A stretch of 64,000 nucleotides of DNA from Fuerstiella sp. (GCA_014238335.1 JABABI010000022.1:26679-90678), one strand, 5' to 3'; positions 18,464-28,088 are shown, numbered from the stretch's first letter. A program made the numbers and translations. The notes: generated by a model not told the origin, from the letters alone.

Positions 18464-19651
18464 GTGACCAGGTCATTCACAGTCTTAAACGTTGATGAAG
18501 GCATCTACGAAGCCGAGTGTTCCATCAACGCTCAGTATGCCGGCGTTGCACAGGGCGCTGCCGAATGGAGCGTCCGGTTACAGCGACTGCACGGTGGACT
18601 GTCCGATGGCGTCGATGTCATCTGGCTCGACAACGGCTGCACTCGCCTGGCCATTCTTCCCACCAGAGGGATGGGTGTGTGGAAAGCAAGCGTTGCGGGG
18701 ACGCCGCTGGAATGGAAATCACCGGTTGAACGACCTGTGCACCCAACGTTTGTGGATCAGAGCCGACGTGGTGGAACCGGATGGCTGGATGGCTTCAACG
18801 AACTGATCTGTCGCTGTGGCCTGGGTTGGCACGGAGCGCCCGGAACGGACGTAATCCATGATGTGGACGGAAATGTTGTATCGGAGCAGTTTCTGTCACT
18901 GCACGGCCGCATCGCAAATCTTGCAGCTCACGAAGTCAGGGTTGAGATTTCAGACGACGGAGGGCTTTCTGTGATTGGTGTGGTCGACGAAGCCAGCATG
19001 TTTGGCGGGAAACTGCGACTGACATCAACGCTGACCACTCACATCGGCAGCACGACATTCGAAATCCGCGATACAGTGCAGAATCTGGGAGACGCTTCAG
19101 CGGAGGTCGAGATGCTGTATCACTGCAATATCGGACGGCCAATTCTTGGCGAAGGTACGACCTTCCACATCGCTGCTGAAGAAGTAGCTCCGCGAGATGC
19201 AAGAGCGGTCGAGAATCTGGACACATGGACCACGTACGGTCAGCCAACTTCCGGATATACCGAACAGTGCTACTTCACGAAGCCGATCTCAGGTGACGAT
19301 GGTCGCAGCCTTGCCGTCCTGCGGAACCCGGCCGCTTCAAAATCTGTCGGTATTCGGTTTGATGCGTCAACACTGCCGTGGCTGACACTCTGGAAAAACA
19401 CGCAGCCGGAAGCAGACGGTTATGTGACGGGGCTTGAACCCGGCAGCAGCTTCCCAAACCTGAAGACCTTCGAACGACAACACGGCCGAGTCATCGCACT
19501 GAAATCGCAGCAGTCTGTTACGTTCGACCTGTCGGTCACGGTGACCACCGGTGAAAACGATACGGCCAGACTGATCGACGAAGTTACCGAATTGCAGGCA
19601 CGTCACGACTTGAAGCTGCACACCGCGCCGCGCGCGAGCTGGAGCCAATAG
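18464..19651 (+). CDS. DUF4432-type aldose-epimerase-like protein
   Basis: GTG 18464 follows AGGAAAAGG and gives MTRSFTVLNVDEG; an ATG at 18395 would add 23 unusual basic residues. The protein has the galactose-mutarotase-like fold signatures of DUF4432: ILPTRGMGVWKAS, PVHPTFVDQSRRGGTGWLDGFNELICRCGL, then LHGRIANL and the late LYHCNIGRPILGEG. The family is linked to sugar mutarotation or binding, with substrate unknown. It lies directly before the RecQ-like gene (3-base gap) and so is probably co-transcribed. Confidence 0.82.
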   Translation: MTRSFTVLNVDEGIYEAECSINAQYAGVAQGAAEWSVRLQRLHGGLSDGVDVIWLDNGCTRLAILPTRGMGVWKASVAGTPLEWKSPVERPVHPTFVDQSRRGGTGWLDGFNELICRCGLGWHGAPGTDVIHDVDGNVVSEQFLSLHGRIANLAAHEVRVEISDDGGLSVIGVVDEASMFGGKLRLTSTLTTHIGSTTFEIRDTVQNLGDASAEVEMLYHCNIGRPILGEGTTFHIAAEEVAPRDARAVENLDTWTTYGQPTSGYTEQCYFTKPISGDDGRSLAVLRNPAASKSVGIRFDASTLPWLTLWKNTQPEADGYVTGLEPGSSFPNLKTFERQHGRVIALKSQQSVTFDLSVTVTTGENDTARLIDEVTELQARHDLKLHTAPRASWSQ

Positions 19652-19654
19652 AGC

Positions 19655-21109
19655 GTGTCCAGTGTCCACAACCTTCTTCAGTCCTATTTTGGATTCGACA
19701 CCTTCCGTGGCCCACAGCAGCAAATCATCGAACACGTGCTGAATGATCAGCACGCGATGGTCATCATGCCTACGGGTATGGGGAAGTCGCTGTGCTATCA
19801 GATCCCGGCGCTGGTCATCGATGCGAAAAAAACAAACGATGAAAAGCCTCCCATCACGCTGGTACTGTCACCGCTGATTGCATTGATGAAGGACCAGGTC
19901 GATTCTCTGCAGGATCGCGGAATCAAGGCCACGTTTATCAACTCGTCACTCAGAAAGCACGAACGCGAAACGCGTTATGCAGCCATCGCCGACGAGCGAT
20001 ACGCTATTCTGTATGTGACACCGGAGCGGTTTCGCAAACCAGAATTTCTGGACGTCATTGCTAAACGAACGGTGAGGCTGCTGGCCGTCGACGAAGCTCA
20101 CTGTATCAGTGAATGGGGCCATGACTTTCGACCCGACTATACGCGTCTGGCCGAACTGCGGGAATTGATGGGCAACCCCACAACGATCGCACTGACGGCT
20201 ACCGCGACACCGGAAGTTCAGACCGATATCGTTCGGCAGCTGGGGCTGCAGCCAGATAAAATTCACCTGTTTCACGAGGGTATTGACCGCCCTAACCTGG
20301 AACTGAAAGTCGAAGACGTCTGGGACACAGAGGAAAAAGTTGCAGCCATGAGTCAAATTATTGACAGGTGGCAGACCACCGATTCGGCGGGCAGTGGCAT
20401 TGTTTACTTCACGCTGATCCGAACACTGGAAGAGTTCAGTGATCGATTGCAGAAAACGGGAACTTCCCACGTCTGTTATCACGGCAATCTTGAACGGCGC
20501 AGCCGGAAAGCCATTCAGGATGATTTTATGAAGGGGCGTAATCGTCTCGTGCTGGCCACAAATGCCTTCGGTATGGGGGTCGACAAGGAAGACATTCGCT
20601 TCGTAATTCACGCCGACGTACCAGGTTCGATGGAATCGTATTATCAGGAAATCGGCCGAGCCGGGCGCGACGGGAAGCCGGCCGAATGCGTGTTGCTGTA
20701 CGACCAGCGCGACCTGAATACGCAGATGGAATTCCTCCGCTGGAGCAATCCTGATGCCGATTTCTACCAGCGCGTCTATGACCATCTGCGAAATAACACC
20801 GAAAAGGTGCGAGCGTTTGGCATCGACTGGCTGAGAGAACAGCTGTGTGATCGCCAGCGACATGATCGTCGCATCGAAACCACACTGGCGATGCTGCAGC
20901 GATACGGCGTCATTGAAGACGAAACTGACCTGAGCAATGTCGCCGTTCTGTTGCCGCTGCCGGAACAACTGGCCGACGAAGAAAGACTGTCGGCCAAGCT
21001 GATACGAGACCAGAAAAAACTGTATGCTCTGGTTCAGTATGTTCAGTCAGAAGACGATCGCAAACGTTTCATTCACGAATACTTCGGCCTGCAAGTGCCG
21101 ACCGAATAG
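19655..21109 (+). CDS. RecQ-family helicase lacking the zinc site and HRDC
   Basis: GTG 19655 follows GGAG. Residues 40-45 (TGMGKS) are Walker A; DEAH is at 146-149; later helicase motifs are SATATP-like (LTATATPEV), HGNLERRSR and QEIGRAGRDG. The chain has both RecA-like domains and the start of the RecQ-Ct region, ending YVQSEDDRKRFIHEYFGLQ plus a few residues. The usual four zinc cysteines are absent (Y-C-x-x-x-x-C is YVQSEDD; CGxCDxC is missing), as is any HRDC domain. The 484 residues fit a core helicase. It should unwind 3'-tailed DNA if active. Confidence 0.88.
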   Translation: MSSVHNLLQSYFGFDTFRGPQQQIIEHVLNDQHAMVIMPTGMGKSLCYQIPALVIDAKKTNDEKPPITLVLSPLIALMKDQVDSLQDRGIKATFINSSLRKHERETRYAAIADERYAILYVTPERFRKPEFLDVIAKRTVRLLAVDEAHCISEWGHDFRPDYTRLAELRELMGNPTTIALTATATPEVQTDIVRQLGLQPDKIHLFHEGIDRPNLELKVEDVWDTEEKVAAMSQIIDRWQTTDSAGSGIVYFTLIRTLEEFSDRLQKTGTSHVCYHGNLERRSRKAIQDDFMKGRNRLVLATNAFGMGVDKEDIRFVIHADVPGSMESYYQEIGRAGRDGKPAECVLLYDQRDLNTQMEFLRWSNPDADFYQRVYDHLRNNTEKVRAFGIDWLREQLCDRQRHDRRIETTLAMLQRYGVIEDETDLSNVAVLLPLPEQLADEERLSAKLIRDQKKLYALVQYVQSEDDRKRFIHEYFGLQVPTE

Positions 21110-21114
21110 TCCTT

Positions 21115-21181
21115 ATCCGGTGACGCCGGATTGTCCTGTCAGCGTTTCCCGAGTTGACGGCAGAACGGACAACTTCTGCCG
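21115..21181 (+). terminator. Two hairpins after the RecQ-like gene
   Basis: A 6-bp hairpin (21115-21120/21126-21131, loop 5) begins five bases after the stop. An 8-bp hairpin (21158-21165/21174-21181, loop 8) follows. Neither has a T-run, so termination is possible but unproven. Confidence 0.35.
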
Positions 21182-21268
21182 CAGCGGACTGGAACAGCCG
21201 ACACTCACAGAGCGACGGCGGCAACGTTTGTCCCTGGCAGGGCCGGAATCTGTCGCTCTAAGCTGGCT

Positions 21269-21469
21269 TCAGCATACCGCCAGCGGTATCGCCGAATCCA
21301 GGCAGTTTAGCGTCCTGCGATATTTGCATTCAGCGAGCAGCATCTGCTTGACCAGTTCCACGGAAACGGTCTGCAGATTAACGTTTGCCTGAACGAGTGC
21401 GTCGTACACGGCCTGTCCGGCAGCGGACTCAAGAAGATGGCTTTCAAGATTCTGTGAGTTGAATGACAT
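21269..21469 (-). CDS. Small hypothetical protein, 66 residues
   Basis: The ATG at 21469 is preceded by a good ribosome site (AAGGGA, eight bases before it), which is the main reason to believe this gene. The protein is soluble, helical in pattern and Leu/Val/Ala rich, starting MSFNSQNLESHLLESAAGQA, with two cysteines near the C-terminus. No family was recognised. It sits alone in an otherwise gene-poor spacer and is convergent with the RecQ-like gene. Confidence 0.5.
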   Translation of the reverse strand: MSFNSQNLESHLLESAAGQAVYDALVQANVNLQTVSVELVKQMLLAECKYRRTLNCLDSAIPLAVC

Positions 21470-21981
21470 AACGAAATTCCCTTCATTTCCTTTTCAGGGT
21501 TTGGACATGTGTTTCGGATGGTGGGTTCACCTTCTCTGACATGTTGTTTCCCAGGTTGAGTTTTTTAAAACCTGGTTCAGTTTTATGGCAGCAGACGGAC
21601 CCGGCAGGTGAACGACATTCGTTCGATACTGATTGCTCAATGCAGGCGCTGTGCCGATTCTCAATCTTGTGCCGGAAATAATCATCGTGGGTGGCCATGA
21701 ACGTCTTAAAATGGTGATCAATGACTTTCTTAAACGCTGATTCTGCCTGACGACCAGCGTGTGTTCAGAGCAGGTGTCGTGCTGACGTAACAAAGTGGAC
21801 TCAGGCTGACGACACTCCGTTGCGTGCAGATTCGAAAGTCGTGTTTACGTCAACGGATTCCGGTTCAGAGCATGTAGTTGGTTGAAAAAATGACGACAAA
21901 CTCCGAAACTCAGCACGCGTTGACCGGAAGCAGGGCCACTCAACGCCGGTCTGACTGCTCAGTCTTCCAGCCGAATGTTCA
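21470..21981. other. Gene-free spacer
   Basis: These 512 bases hold the leader of the 66-residue gene and the upstream region of the five-haem cytochrome. A minus-strand frame of 71 codons (21483-21698) has no ribosome site and no recognisable protein. No repeat or RNA gene was seen. Confidence 0.4.
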
Positions 21982-24810
21982 GTGTTTTTCGCTGCTGTGC
22001 AACGAACGCCAAACATTGTGACAGCCACGGCCCGGTCACGTAAAATCTACAAATTCCTTCCCCCAGTTTCCGATGGTGCTCTTTTGGTTAAGCAAAACTT
22101 CAACGCTACCGTTGCGATGGCGTTCCTGCTACCGGTGATTTCTGCCACTTGCGGTCAGGACAATCTCACGGCACCCAGGCACGTTGTTGTGCCTGCCTAC
22201 GAACGCTTTCGAGACAATCAATTGTCATCCACTGCTGCCGGTCGGCTGCTGATTTCTGAGTTGAACTGCCAGTCCTGCCACGGACCTGCAATGAGCTCCG
22301 CATTGCCGCAGCGGCAGGCGCCGATCCTGACCAGCGTTGCCAGTCGAGTAACGCCGGAATTCCTGAAACAGTTCATTGCAAACCCGCAACACGTAAAACC
22401 GGGAACGGCTATGCCGGCAGTTTTATCCGGAGAAAACACAACCCGGCAGGTCGAGGCGCTGACACATTTTCTGGCGGCGGACGGAGCTGTCGTGCCGGCA
22501 CCTGTGTCCGCAGGTTCGATCGCGCGAGGCGACCGACTGTTCCATTCCCTGGGCTGTGCGGCGTGTCACGGCGATCAGCATAAATCGGCCGCAGAACGGC
22601 CTTCGTACGCGATGCCGCTGGGGCAGCTGGATTCCAAATATACCGTCGGAAGCCTGTTTTCTTTCCTGAAAGATCCGCATGCTGTGCGACCATCGGGCCG
22701 CATGCCGTCTCTGAATTTGAGTGACGAGGAAGCCCGCGACGTCGCGAACTATCTGCTGCAGAATGTCGACGTGGAGCCGAACCTGACCTTCGAATACTTT
22801 GAAGGTTCATGGCAGAAACTTCCCGACTTTGATGCGCTAACACCGAAAGTGACCGGAGCAGCCGCCGACTTTGACGTCAGTGCGGCTGCCAGAAAAGACC
22901 AGTTTGGGTTGCGGTTTAAAGCGTTCCTGCATATCCCCACAGACGGTGAATACGAGTTCTGGCTGGGCAGCGATGATGGCAGTCGCCTGTTGGTCGACGG
23001 GGCAACCGTCATCGACGTGGATAACGTTCATCCTCACACCACAAAAAACGCACGTCAAAGACTGTCTGCCGGCGTTCATTCGGTTGTTGTTGAATACTTC
23101 GAGGCCGGCGGCGAAGAATCTCTGAAAGTTGAATTCAAGGGGCCAGGTATTAGTCGTCAGCCACTGGTCGGACATGTCAGCAACAGCAAAGAACCTCCGG
23201 AAGAACGTCGCAACTTTCAGGTTGACGCGGAACTTGTGCAGGAAGGACAGAAGCTCTTCGCATCTCTGGGGTGTGCGTCGTGCCATCAGCATAAGAAAAT
23301 CGTGGATAAGACTGCAGTCCTGAAGAAAGCTCCGCCGTTTGCGGAACTAAAAACAAGTACCGGGTGCCTTTCCGGTAAACCGCAGCCAGGCGTGCCTGAT
23401 TTCGCGTTAAGTCCGCAGCAACGCAGTGACATCGCTGCGGCGATGGCTGCTCTTAAGACCGAAGCCGGTGCTGCTGAAGTCGCTCGGCAGATCAGCGATG
23501 TGATGCTGACACTCAACTGTTATGCCTGTCACCAACGTGACAAGGTCGGCGGTGTGCCGCGTGAACATAACGAACTGTTCATGACCACGATTCCGGAAAT
23601 GGGCGACGAAGGCCGCATTCCGCCGCATTTGGACGGAATCGGCGACAAGCTGCAGAAAAACTGGCTGCAGCACGTCATGAACAACGGCACAAAGGACCGT
23701 CCGTATATGACAACGCGGATGCCGAAGTTCGGAGAAAAGAACGTCGGCCGCCTGATAGACCTGTTCAGCCAGTCAGATGGACGGACAGACGTGGATGCCG
23801 TTCTGTTTGAAGATCCGGATCACCGCGTGATTGCCGATGCTCGATTAATGGTCGGTGATCAGGCTCTGTCGTGCATCAAGTGTCATTACTTCGGCAAACA
23901 CAAAGCCACCGGAATTCAGTCAATCGATCTAACCACCATGGCAACTCGTCTGCGGCGCGACTGGTTTCACAGGTATTTATTGAATCCTCAGGCCTATCGC
24001 CCAGGAACACGCATGCCATCGGCATGGCCCAACAATAAGTCCGTCGTGCCAAAAGTTCTGCACGGCCAGCCGTCTCAGCAGATCGAAGCCATCTGGATGT
24101 ATCTTTCGGACGGGAACAGGGCAAAGTTACCCTCCGGGCTGATTGCCAGATCCATCGAACTGAAGCCGGTTGACCGACCGATTATCTACCGCAATTTCAT
24201 TAGCGGATTGTCAGCCCGGGGTATCGCCGTGGGTTATCCGGAAAAAGCTCACCTGGCGTGGGACGCGGAACAGATGAACCTGGGACTGATCTGGCACGGT
24301 GCCTTTATCGATGCCTCAATGCACTGGGTTGGTCGAGGCCAGGGATACCAGACGCCGCTGGGCGACCATGTCATGCGTCTGACCAAAGGACAGCCACTGG
24401 CTGTCCTCGAGAGTCCGGAAGAACCATGGCCCGCGGGATCGGGCCGTGATGCCGGATATGCTTTCCGTGGCTACAAGCTGAACACTGATGGCAGACCGGC
24501 GTTCCACTACGAATGGAACGGGATCAGTGCCATCGATTTTGTCGAACCCGTTGCCGGAGACGCCTTCGCTTCGCTTAGCCGGACGCTGCAGTTCACATCG
24601 GACAAGCCGGTTTACCGACTTTACTTCCGAGTCATTGCTGGCGACATTGAACGACAGGACGACGCCTGGGTTGTCGATGACGCCATTCATCTGACATTTG
24701 AAGGGGCGGAGCCCATCATTCGTGAGAGCGGTGGGCAGCGGGAGCTCCTTGTCCCTGTTCCGTTTGACACCGCTGGTGTCGCCACCTTCCGGTACGCGAT
24801 GGAATGGTAA
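21982..24810 (+). CDS. Five-haem cytochrome c protein with internal PA14 domain
   Basis: The mature part begins after a hydrophobic segment ending ISATCGQ. The true start is uncertain: GTG 21982 is the longest, and a TTG near 22084 would give a neat signal (MVKQNFNATVAMAFLLPVIS). Five CxxCH haem motifs are visible: CQSCH (~96), CAACH (~192), CASCH (~431), CYACH (~513) and CIKCH (~631). A PA14 domain (about 265-395: YFEGSWQKLPDF, DGEYEFWLGSDDGSRLLVDG) lies between the second and third. PA14 domains bind carbohydrate, so this may be a periplasmic electron carrier tethered to a glycan (inference). Confidence 0.88.
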   Translation: MFFAAVQRTPNIVTATARSRKIYKFLPPVSDGALLVKQNFNATVAMAFLLPVISATCGQDNLTAPRHVVVPAYERFRDNQLSSTAAGRLLISELNCQSCHGPAMSSALPQRQAPILTSVASRVTPEFLKQFIANPQHVKPGTAMPAVLSGENTTRQVEALTHFLAADGAVVPAPVSAGSIARGDRLFHSLGCAACHGDQHKSAAERPSYAMPLGQLDSKYTVGSLFSFLKDPHAVRPSGRMPSLNLSDEEARDVANYLLQNVDVEPNLTFEYFEGSWQKLPDFDALTPKVTGAAADFDVSAAARKDQFGLRFKAFLHIPTDGEYEFWLGSDDGSRLLVDGATVIDVDNVHPHTTKNARQRLSAGVHSVVVEYFEAGGEESLKVEFKGPGISRQPLVGHVSNSKEPPEERRNFQVDAELVQEGQKLFASLGCASCHQHKKIVDKTAVLKKAPPFAELKTSTGCLSGKPQPGVPDFALSPQQRSDIAAAMAALKTEAGAAEVARQISDVMLTLNCYACHQRDKVGGVPREHNELFMTTIPEMGDEGRIPPHLDGIGDKLQKNWLQHVMNNGTKDRPYMTTRMPKFGEKNVGRLIDLFSQSDGRTDVDAVLFEDPDHRVIADARLMVGDQALSCIKCHYFGKHKATGIQSIDLTTMATRLRRDWFHRYLLNPQAYRPGTRMPSAWPNNKSVVPKVLHGQPSQQIEAIWMYLSDGNRAKLPSGLIARSIELKPVDRPIIYRNFISGLSARGIAVGYPEKAHLAWDAEQMNLGLIWHGAFIDASMHWVGRGQGYQTPLGDHVMRLTKGQPLAVLESPEEPWPAGSGRDAGYAFRGYKLNTDGRPAFHYEWNGISAIDFVEPVAGDAFASLSRTLQFTSDKPVYRLYFRVIAGDIERQDDAWVVDDAIHLTFEGAEPIIRESGGQRELLVPVPFDTAGVATFRYAMEW

Positions 24811-24975
24811 GACTTCGACGATCGGCCCGGAATTGCAATCCGAGGCCTGTCATCGCCACTTGCTGCAACAATTCCGAATTTCGTGTGTAAGATTATTGCT
24901 TCTGGAGCGAGTACTTCATGGTGACCCTGAGCCTGCAGGGTACCATGATGTTCCCTTCCGATAATTGAGTTTCTT

Positions 24976-25779
24976 ATGCTTCAGACGATCCGCCCCTTTC
25001 CCGATGAGGATGATGGCAAGCTTGCGAATACCGACACCCTGCTTTTGGCGGACGAAGCACCCTGGCTGAATCGTCGAGTCCCCAATGGGTTCTGGGACCA
25101 ACGGAGTAATCGCACACAATACCTGGTCTGGCTGGGACACCGCTGCGGTTTTTCCGCAGCTGCTGACTGGTATGCCGTTCGGAAACATCATTTTCAGAGG
25201 AACGGTGGCGGCGGACTGCTTCGAAACGAGTATCGTTCTTCCGTTCAGAACGCGGTGAGTGACTTGCTGCCGGAGTACGACTGGAAGCCGTGGCTGTTCG
25301 GTGGCGCGCCAAATGGATATTGGAAAGACCGCACCCAGCGCACGACGTATCTGAATTGGCTGGGACAACAACTTGGCATTCAGAAAACCGCAGACTGGTA
25401 CAACGTGACCGCTGCAGATTTCTTTAACCACCACGGTGGTGGATTACTGAACAACGAATTCAAGGGGTGCGTCCAGTCAGTTCTCTCTGACTATCTTTCG
25501 GACTACCGCTGGAGACCGTGGTTGTTTAACAGCGTGCCTCAGAGTTTCTGGAAGCACATCGGGAATCGACAGGGATACGTCTTCTGGCTCGGCAAACGTC
25601 TTGGGTATCGCAAACCCCGGCACTGGTTCCAGTTGACGCGTGAACACTTCTGCCAGAATGGTGGTGCAGGACTGCTTGTCGGATACTACAAGGGTTCGGT
25701 TCAACGCGCCATTTCGGAATTGCGTCCCGGGCTGCGGGATGTGCCTGTCCCAACGCCTGACGCATCTTCAATTCCGTAA
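24976..25779 (+). CDS. Protein of three tandem 76-residue W/G-rich repeats
   Basis: After a 28-residue lead, residues 29-104, 105-180 and 181-255 are three copies of one unit with no gap between them. Each has PWL[NF] at the start, VPxxFW, YLxWLGxxxG, DWYxV (HWFQL in the third), GGxGLL and SVQxAxS. There are no membrane helices, no signal peptide and no catalytic-looking triad. I recall no named bacterial family. The pattern resembles repeat units seen in some eukaryotic and giant-virus proteins, but that is memory, not a search. Aromatic, basic repeats could bind nucleic acid or glycans. The ribosome site is weak; upstream in-frame stop at 24946 limits the start to 24976. Confidence 0.75.
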   Translation: MLQTIRPFPDEDDGKLANTDTLLLADEAPWLNRRVPNGFWDQRSNRTQYLVWLGHRCGFSAAADWYAVRKHHFQRNGGGGLLRNEYRSSVQNAVSDLLPEYDWKPWLFGGAPNGYWKDRTQRTTYLNWLGQQLGIQKTADWYNVTAADFFNHHGGGLLNNEFKGCVQSVLSDYLSDYRWRPWLFNSVPQSFWKHIGNRQGYVFWLGKRLGYRKPRHWFQLTREHFCQNGGAGLLVGYYKGSVQRAISELRPGLRDVPVPTPDASSIP

Positions 25780-25928
25780 GCTGTGCGTCCATCGGTTCGT
25801 AAGTGTGTAGCAGTTGTCGTGCGTGGCGACGCGAATTTCGCGCATCATCAGAACACCGCCACTGGGCCGTATACGGCTCTGCCCCCACTGGCCGAAAACC
25901 AGTTCGAGACCATTATCGGACGAGTCGT

Positions 25929-26813
25929 TTATTCTGAAAATTTGCGACTGCTTAACTTATCCGCTGTTGGAAAATCATCGGGGATCGCAACCGTAACTTT
26001 TCCGGTCGCCGCCCATTCCGTGCCCCGCTGCAGCGTCGTAATAAATCCAACGCACTCCTGCGAATACTCAGCGTGGCCCATCGGTGTGTGAAAGACTCGT
26101 CCCCTACCATACTTGACCGTAAAGATCATTGGTTCGTGACGACTGGTCACCTGGGATTCAGCTGTCGCCAGGATTTTCATGTTTTGAGCCGGTCCGCGCA
26201 GCTGGTCGTAAAGTTCATCCTGGGCGTGCAGCCATTCAACCGGCATTCCTTTGGTAATCGGGTGTTCGTGGTCTCGGACGACAACCGGAAATTCCCACTG
26301 CTTGCCGTGATTGCCTCCGCGGCCTGCTGAAGTGTCGCGAATGAGATCGCCATCACTGTTGGTATAAACGTAGGGTCCGCTCTTTTCGTTTCGCCCGCCC
26401 CATCCGCCGAGTCCGATCATCTCGTTGTAAGCTGGCCAGTCCGGAAAGGAATTGTCCGCCGCGTGAACGACAACGAAGCCGCCACCGCCGCCCACAAATT
26501 CTTCGAACGTTTTTTCTGTTTCGGATGGCCACCGTGCGGCGCCATGTCCAAAGTTGCAGACGACAACGTCGTATTTTCCGAATTCCGGCTTGAAGTTCGG
26601 ATCGGTTCCTTTGGACGCGGCTGTTGCCACATCGACCGTGAACAGCTTTGTGTCTTCAAGGTATGACTTCATCATCTGTGTCGTTTTCGGCCAGACCTTG
26701 TGGTTGTTCTGGCCATCAACGATCAGCGCCTTCATCGGTTCGGCGGCGGTGGCTTCAATGGAAAACAGCAGTGGAGCTGCCAGCACGGCGGCGGCAAGGA
26801 CAATATTTTTCAT
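25929..26813 (-). CDS. Secreted ThuA-like protein
   Basis: ATG 26813 follows AGGAGA. A signal peptide (to about residue 23) precedes a ThuA-like glutamine-amidotransferase-type fold: KALIVDGQNNHKVWP, YDVVVCNFGHGA, FVGGGGGFVVVHAADNSFPDW, and a late GRGRVFHTPMGHAEYS. ThuA proteins are tied to trehalose and related sugar use in rhizobia. Planctomycetes carry many exported versions with unknown substrate. The gene stands singly but is on the same strand as 27036. Confidence 0.88.
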   Translation of the reverse strand: MKNIVLAAAVLAAPLLFSIEATAAEPMKALIVDGQNNHKVWPKTTQMMKSYLEDTKLFTVDVATAASKGTDPNFKPEFGKYDVVVCNFGHGAARWPSETEKTFEEFVGGGGGFVVVHAADNSFPDWPAYNEMIGLGGWGGRNEKSGPYVYTNSDGDLIRDTSAGRGGNHGKQWEFPVVVRDHEHPITKGMPVEWLHAQDELYDQLRGPAQNMKILATAESQVTSRHEPMIFTVKYGRGRVFHTPMGHAEYSQECVGFITTLQRGTEWAATGKVTVAIPDDFPTADKLSSRKFSE

Positions 26814-27035
26814 CGGAAAAGTCTCCTGAGCGGGTGAGTATTACTGCAGATCCACAAACTAACGAAAGTCGCCTGGAACCGCAAAGCCCCGCTGCAAGAA
26901 TAGAATTTGACTCTTTTCCAGCGGGACTGCGAACTTCGAAACCGATTCACCATACTCTGAGACCGGCTTCGTGCGATTCCGGGCGTTTTTCTGATTCCCA
27001 GCAGCAGTTCGCATCGGCTGGCGCGTCGTCGCGGC

Positions 27036-28088
27036 TCAGGGCACAGGGTGTTTCCGAGTGGTGTAGGATCGATTTCTGCCGGCAGGACCGATCTGCACGG
27101 TGTAACTGCCGCCGTCGGCGGCCACGGATGTCTTCACCCATTGACCTTCGCACGTTGCCGTAGTGCCCGGATTGGCAATGAACTCGGCCGGAGCCTGCAG
27201 GGAGGCACCCAGTTTGATGTTCCGGTGCAGTTGATACATGTCCTGCAGCGATTTGATTTCATGGAGCGTCTTCAGTGTTGATTCTGCTCCGCCCTTCGTG
27301 GGCCCGTTGCACATGATGGTGACCGACGGGTCCACGGCCAGCACCAAAGCAGGGTTGTTGCTCATGGGCAATCCGTGATGAGTGACCATGAAAATGTCAA
27401 CGGTGCCAATCGGATTGTTGGGTGTCACCAGTTTGCCTTCAATGTTCCACGTCAGATCGCCGCAGCAAAGAAAGCGGAAATCACCAAACTGAAACAGCAG
27501 ACTGAGGCTGGCAGCGTTGTCTGACTTATCGACGTCGATCTGTTTATGTCGGCTGGCGTACGGATTCTTCGGGCCGTCATTGGGAACAACTTTGCGACCG
27601 GATGTCAGCACTTTCACTGTCAGCTTCGTTTTTCCCGACGTAAGCGGGACGCGGTCGCCTGCCTGTAACGCTTTGGACCGATTCTGTGACGCGGCGCGGT
27701 AGGCAGCGATCCGCGTTTCAAAGGAATTGTCTTCCTGCAACGTGTCGGGAATACCTCGGTCCCAGAATGTACCGACGCCGAATTCCGCAGCCAGCGCTGC
27801 ATGATTGCCGTAGTGGTCACGATGCCAGTGAGAAACCGCTGCGTGGTCGATTCCGGAAAGACCGGCCACATCTTTGGCCACATGAATAATCCGATCTCGG
27901 TCGCGACCCTGATTGTCCGGATACCCTGAATCGATCAGCATCGATTCGCCGGATGGTGTGACAAGCAGCGTCGCCGCTCCGCCTTCCACATCAATGAAAT
28001 AAATGTCGAGCTTTCCGTCCTTTGAATCTGCAGCAGCCGACGCAGACAATACTGAGCAAACAATCAACGCAGGAAAACATCGCATCAT
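27036..28088 (-). CDS. Secreted metallo-beta-lactamase-fold hydrolase
   Basis: The start follows GGAG and gives a signal peptide (about 1-20). The protein has the MBL motif SHWHRDHYG (H87, H89, D91, H92) and a ComEC/Rec2-like layout (DVEGGAATLLVTPSGESMLIDSG; FRFLCCGDLTWNIEG; MVTHHGLPMSNNP). Such proteins hydrolyse phosphodiesters or esters with bound zinc. The substrate is unknown. Length (350) is normal for a stand-alone exported ComEC-like hydrolase domain. Confidence 0.87.
   Translation of the reverse strand: MMRCFPALIVCSVLSASAAADSKDGKLDIYFIDVEGGAATLLVTPSGESMLIDSGYPDNQGRDRDRIIHVAKDVAGLSGIDHAAVSHWHRDHYGNHAALAAEFGVGTFWDRGIPDTLQEDNSFETRIAAYRAASQNRSKALQAGDRVPLTSGKTKLTVKVLTSGRKVVPNDGPKNPYASRHKQIDVDKSDNAASLSLLFQFGDFRFLCCGDLTWNIEGKLVTPNNPIGTVDIFMVTHHGLPMSNNPALVLAVDPSVTIMCNGPTKGGAESTLKTLHEIKSLQDMYQLHRNIKLGASLQAPAEFIANPGTTATCEGQWVKTSVAADGGSYTVQIGPAGRNRSYTTRKHPVP

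Noticed and set aside
21483..21698. 71-codon minus-strand frame upstream of the 66-residue gene
   Set aside because: No ribosome site, atypical composition and no recognisable protein.
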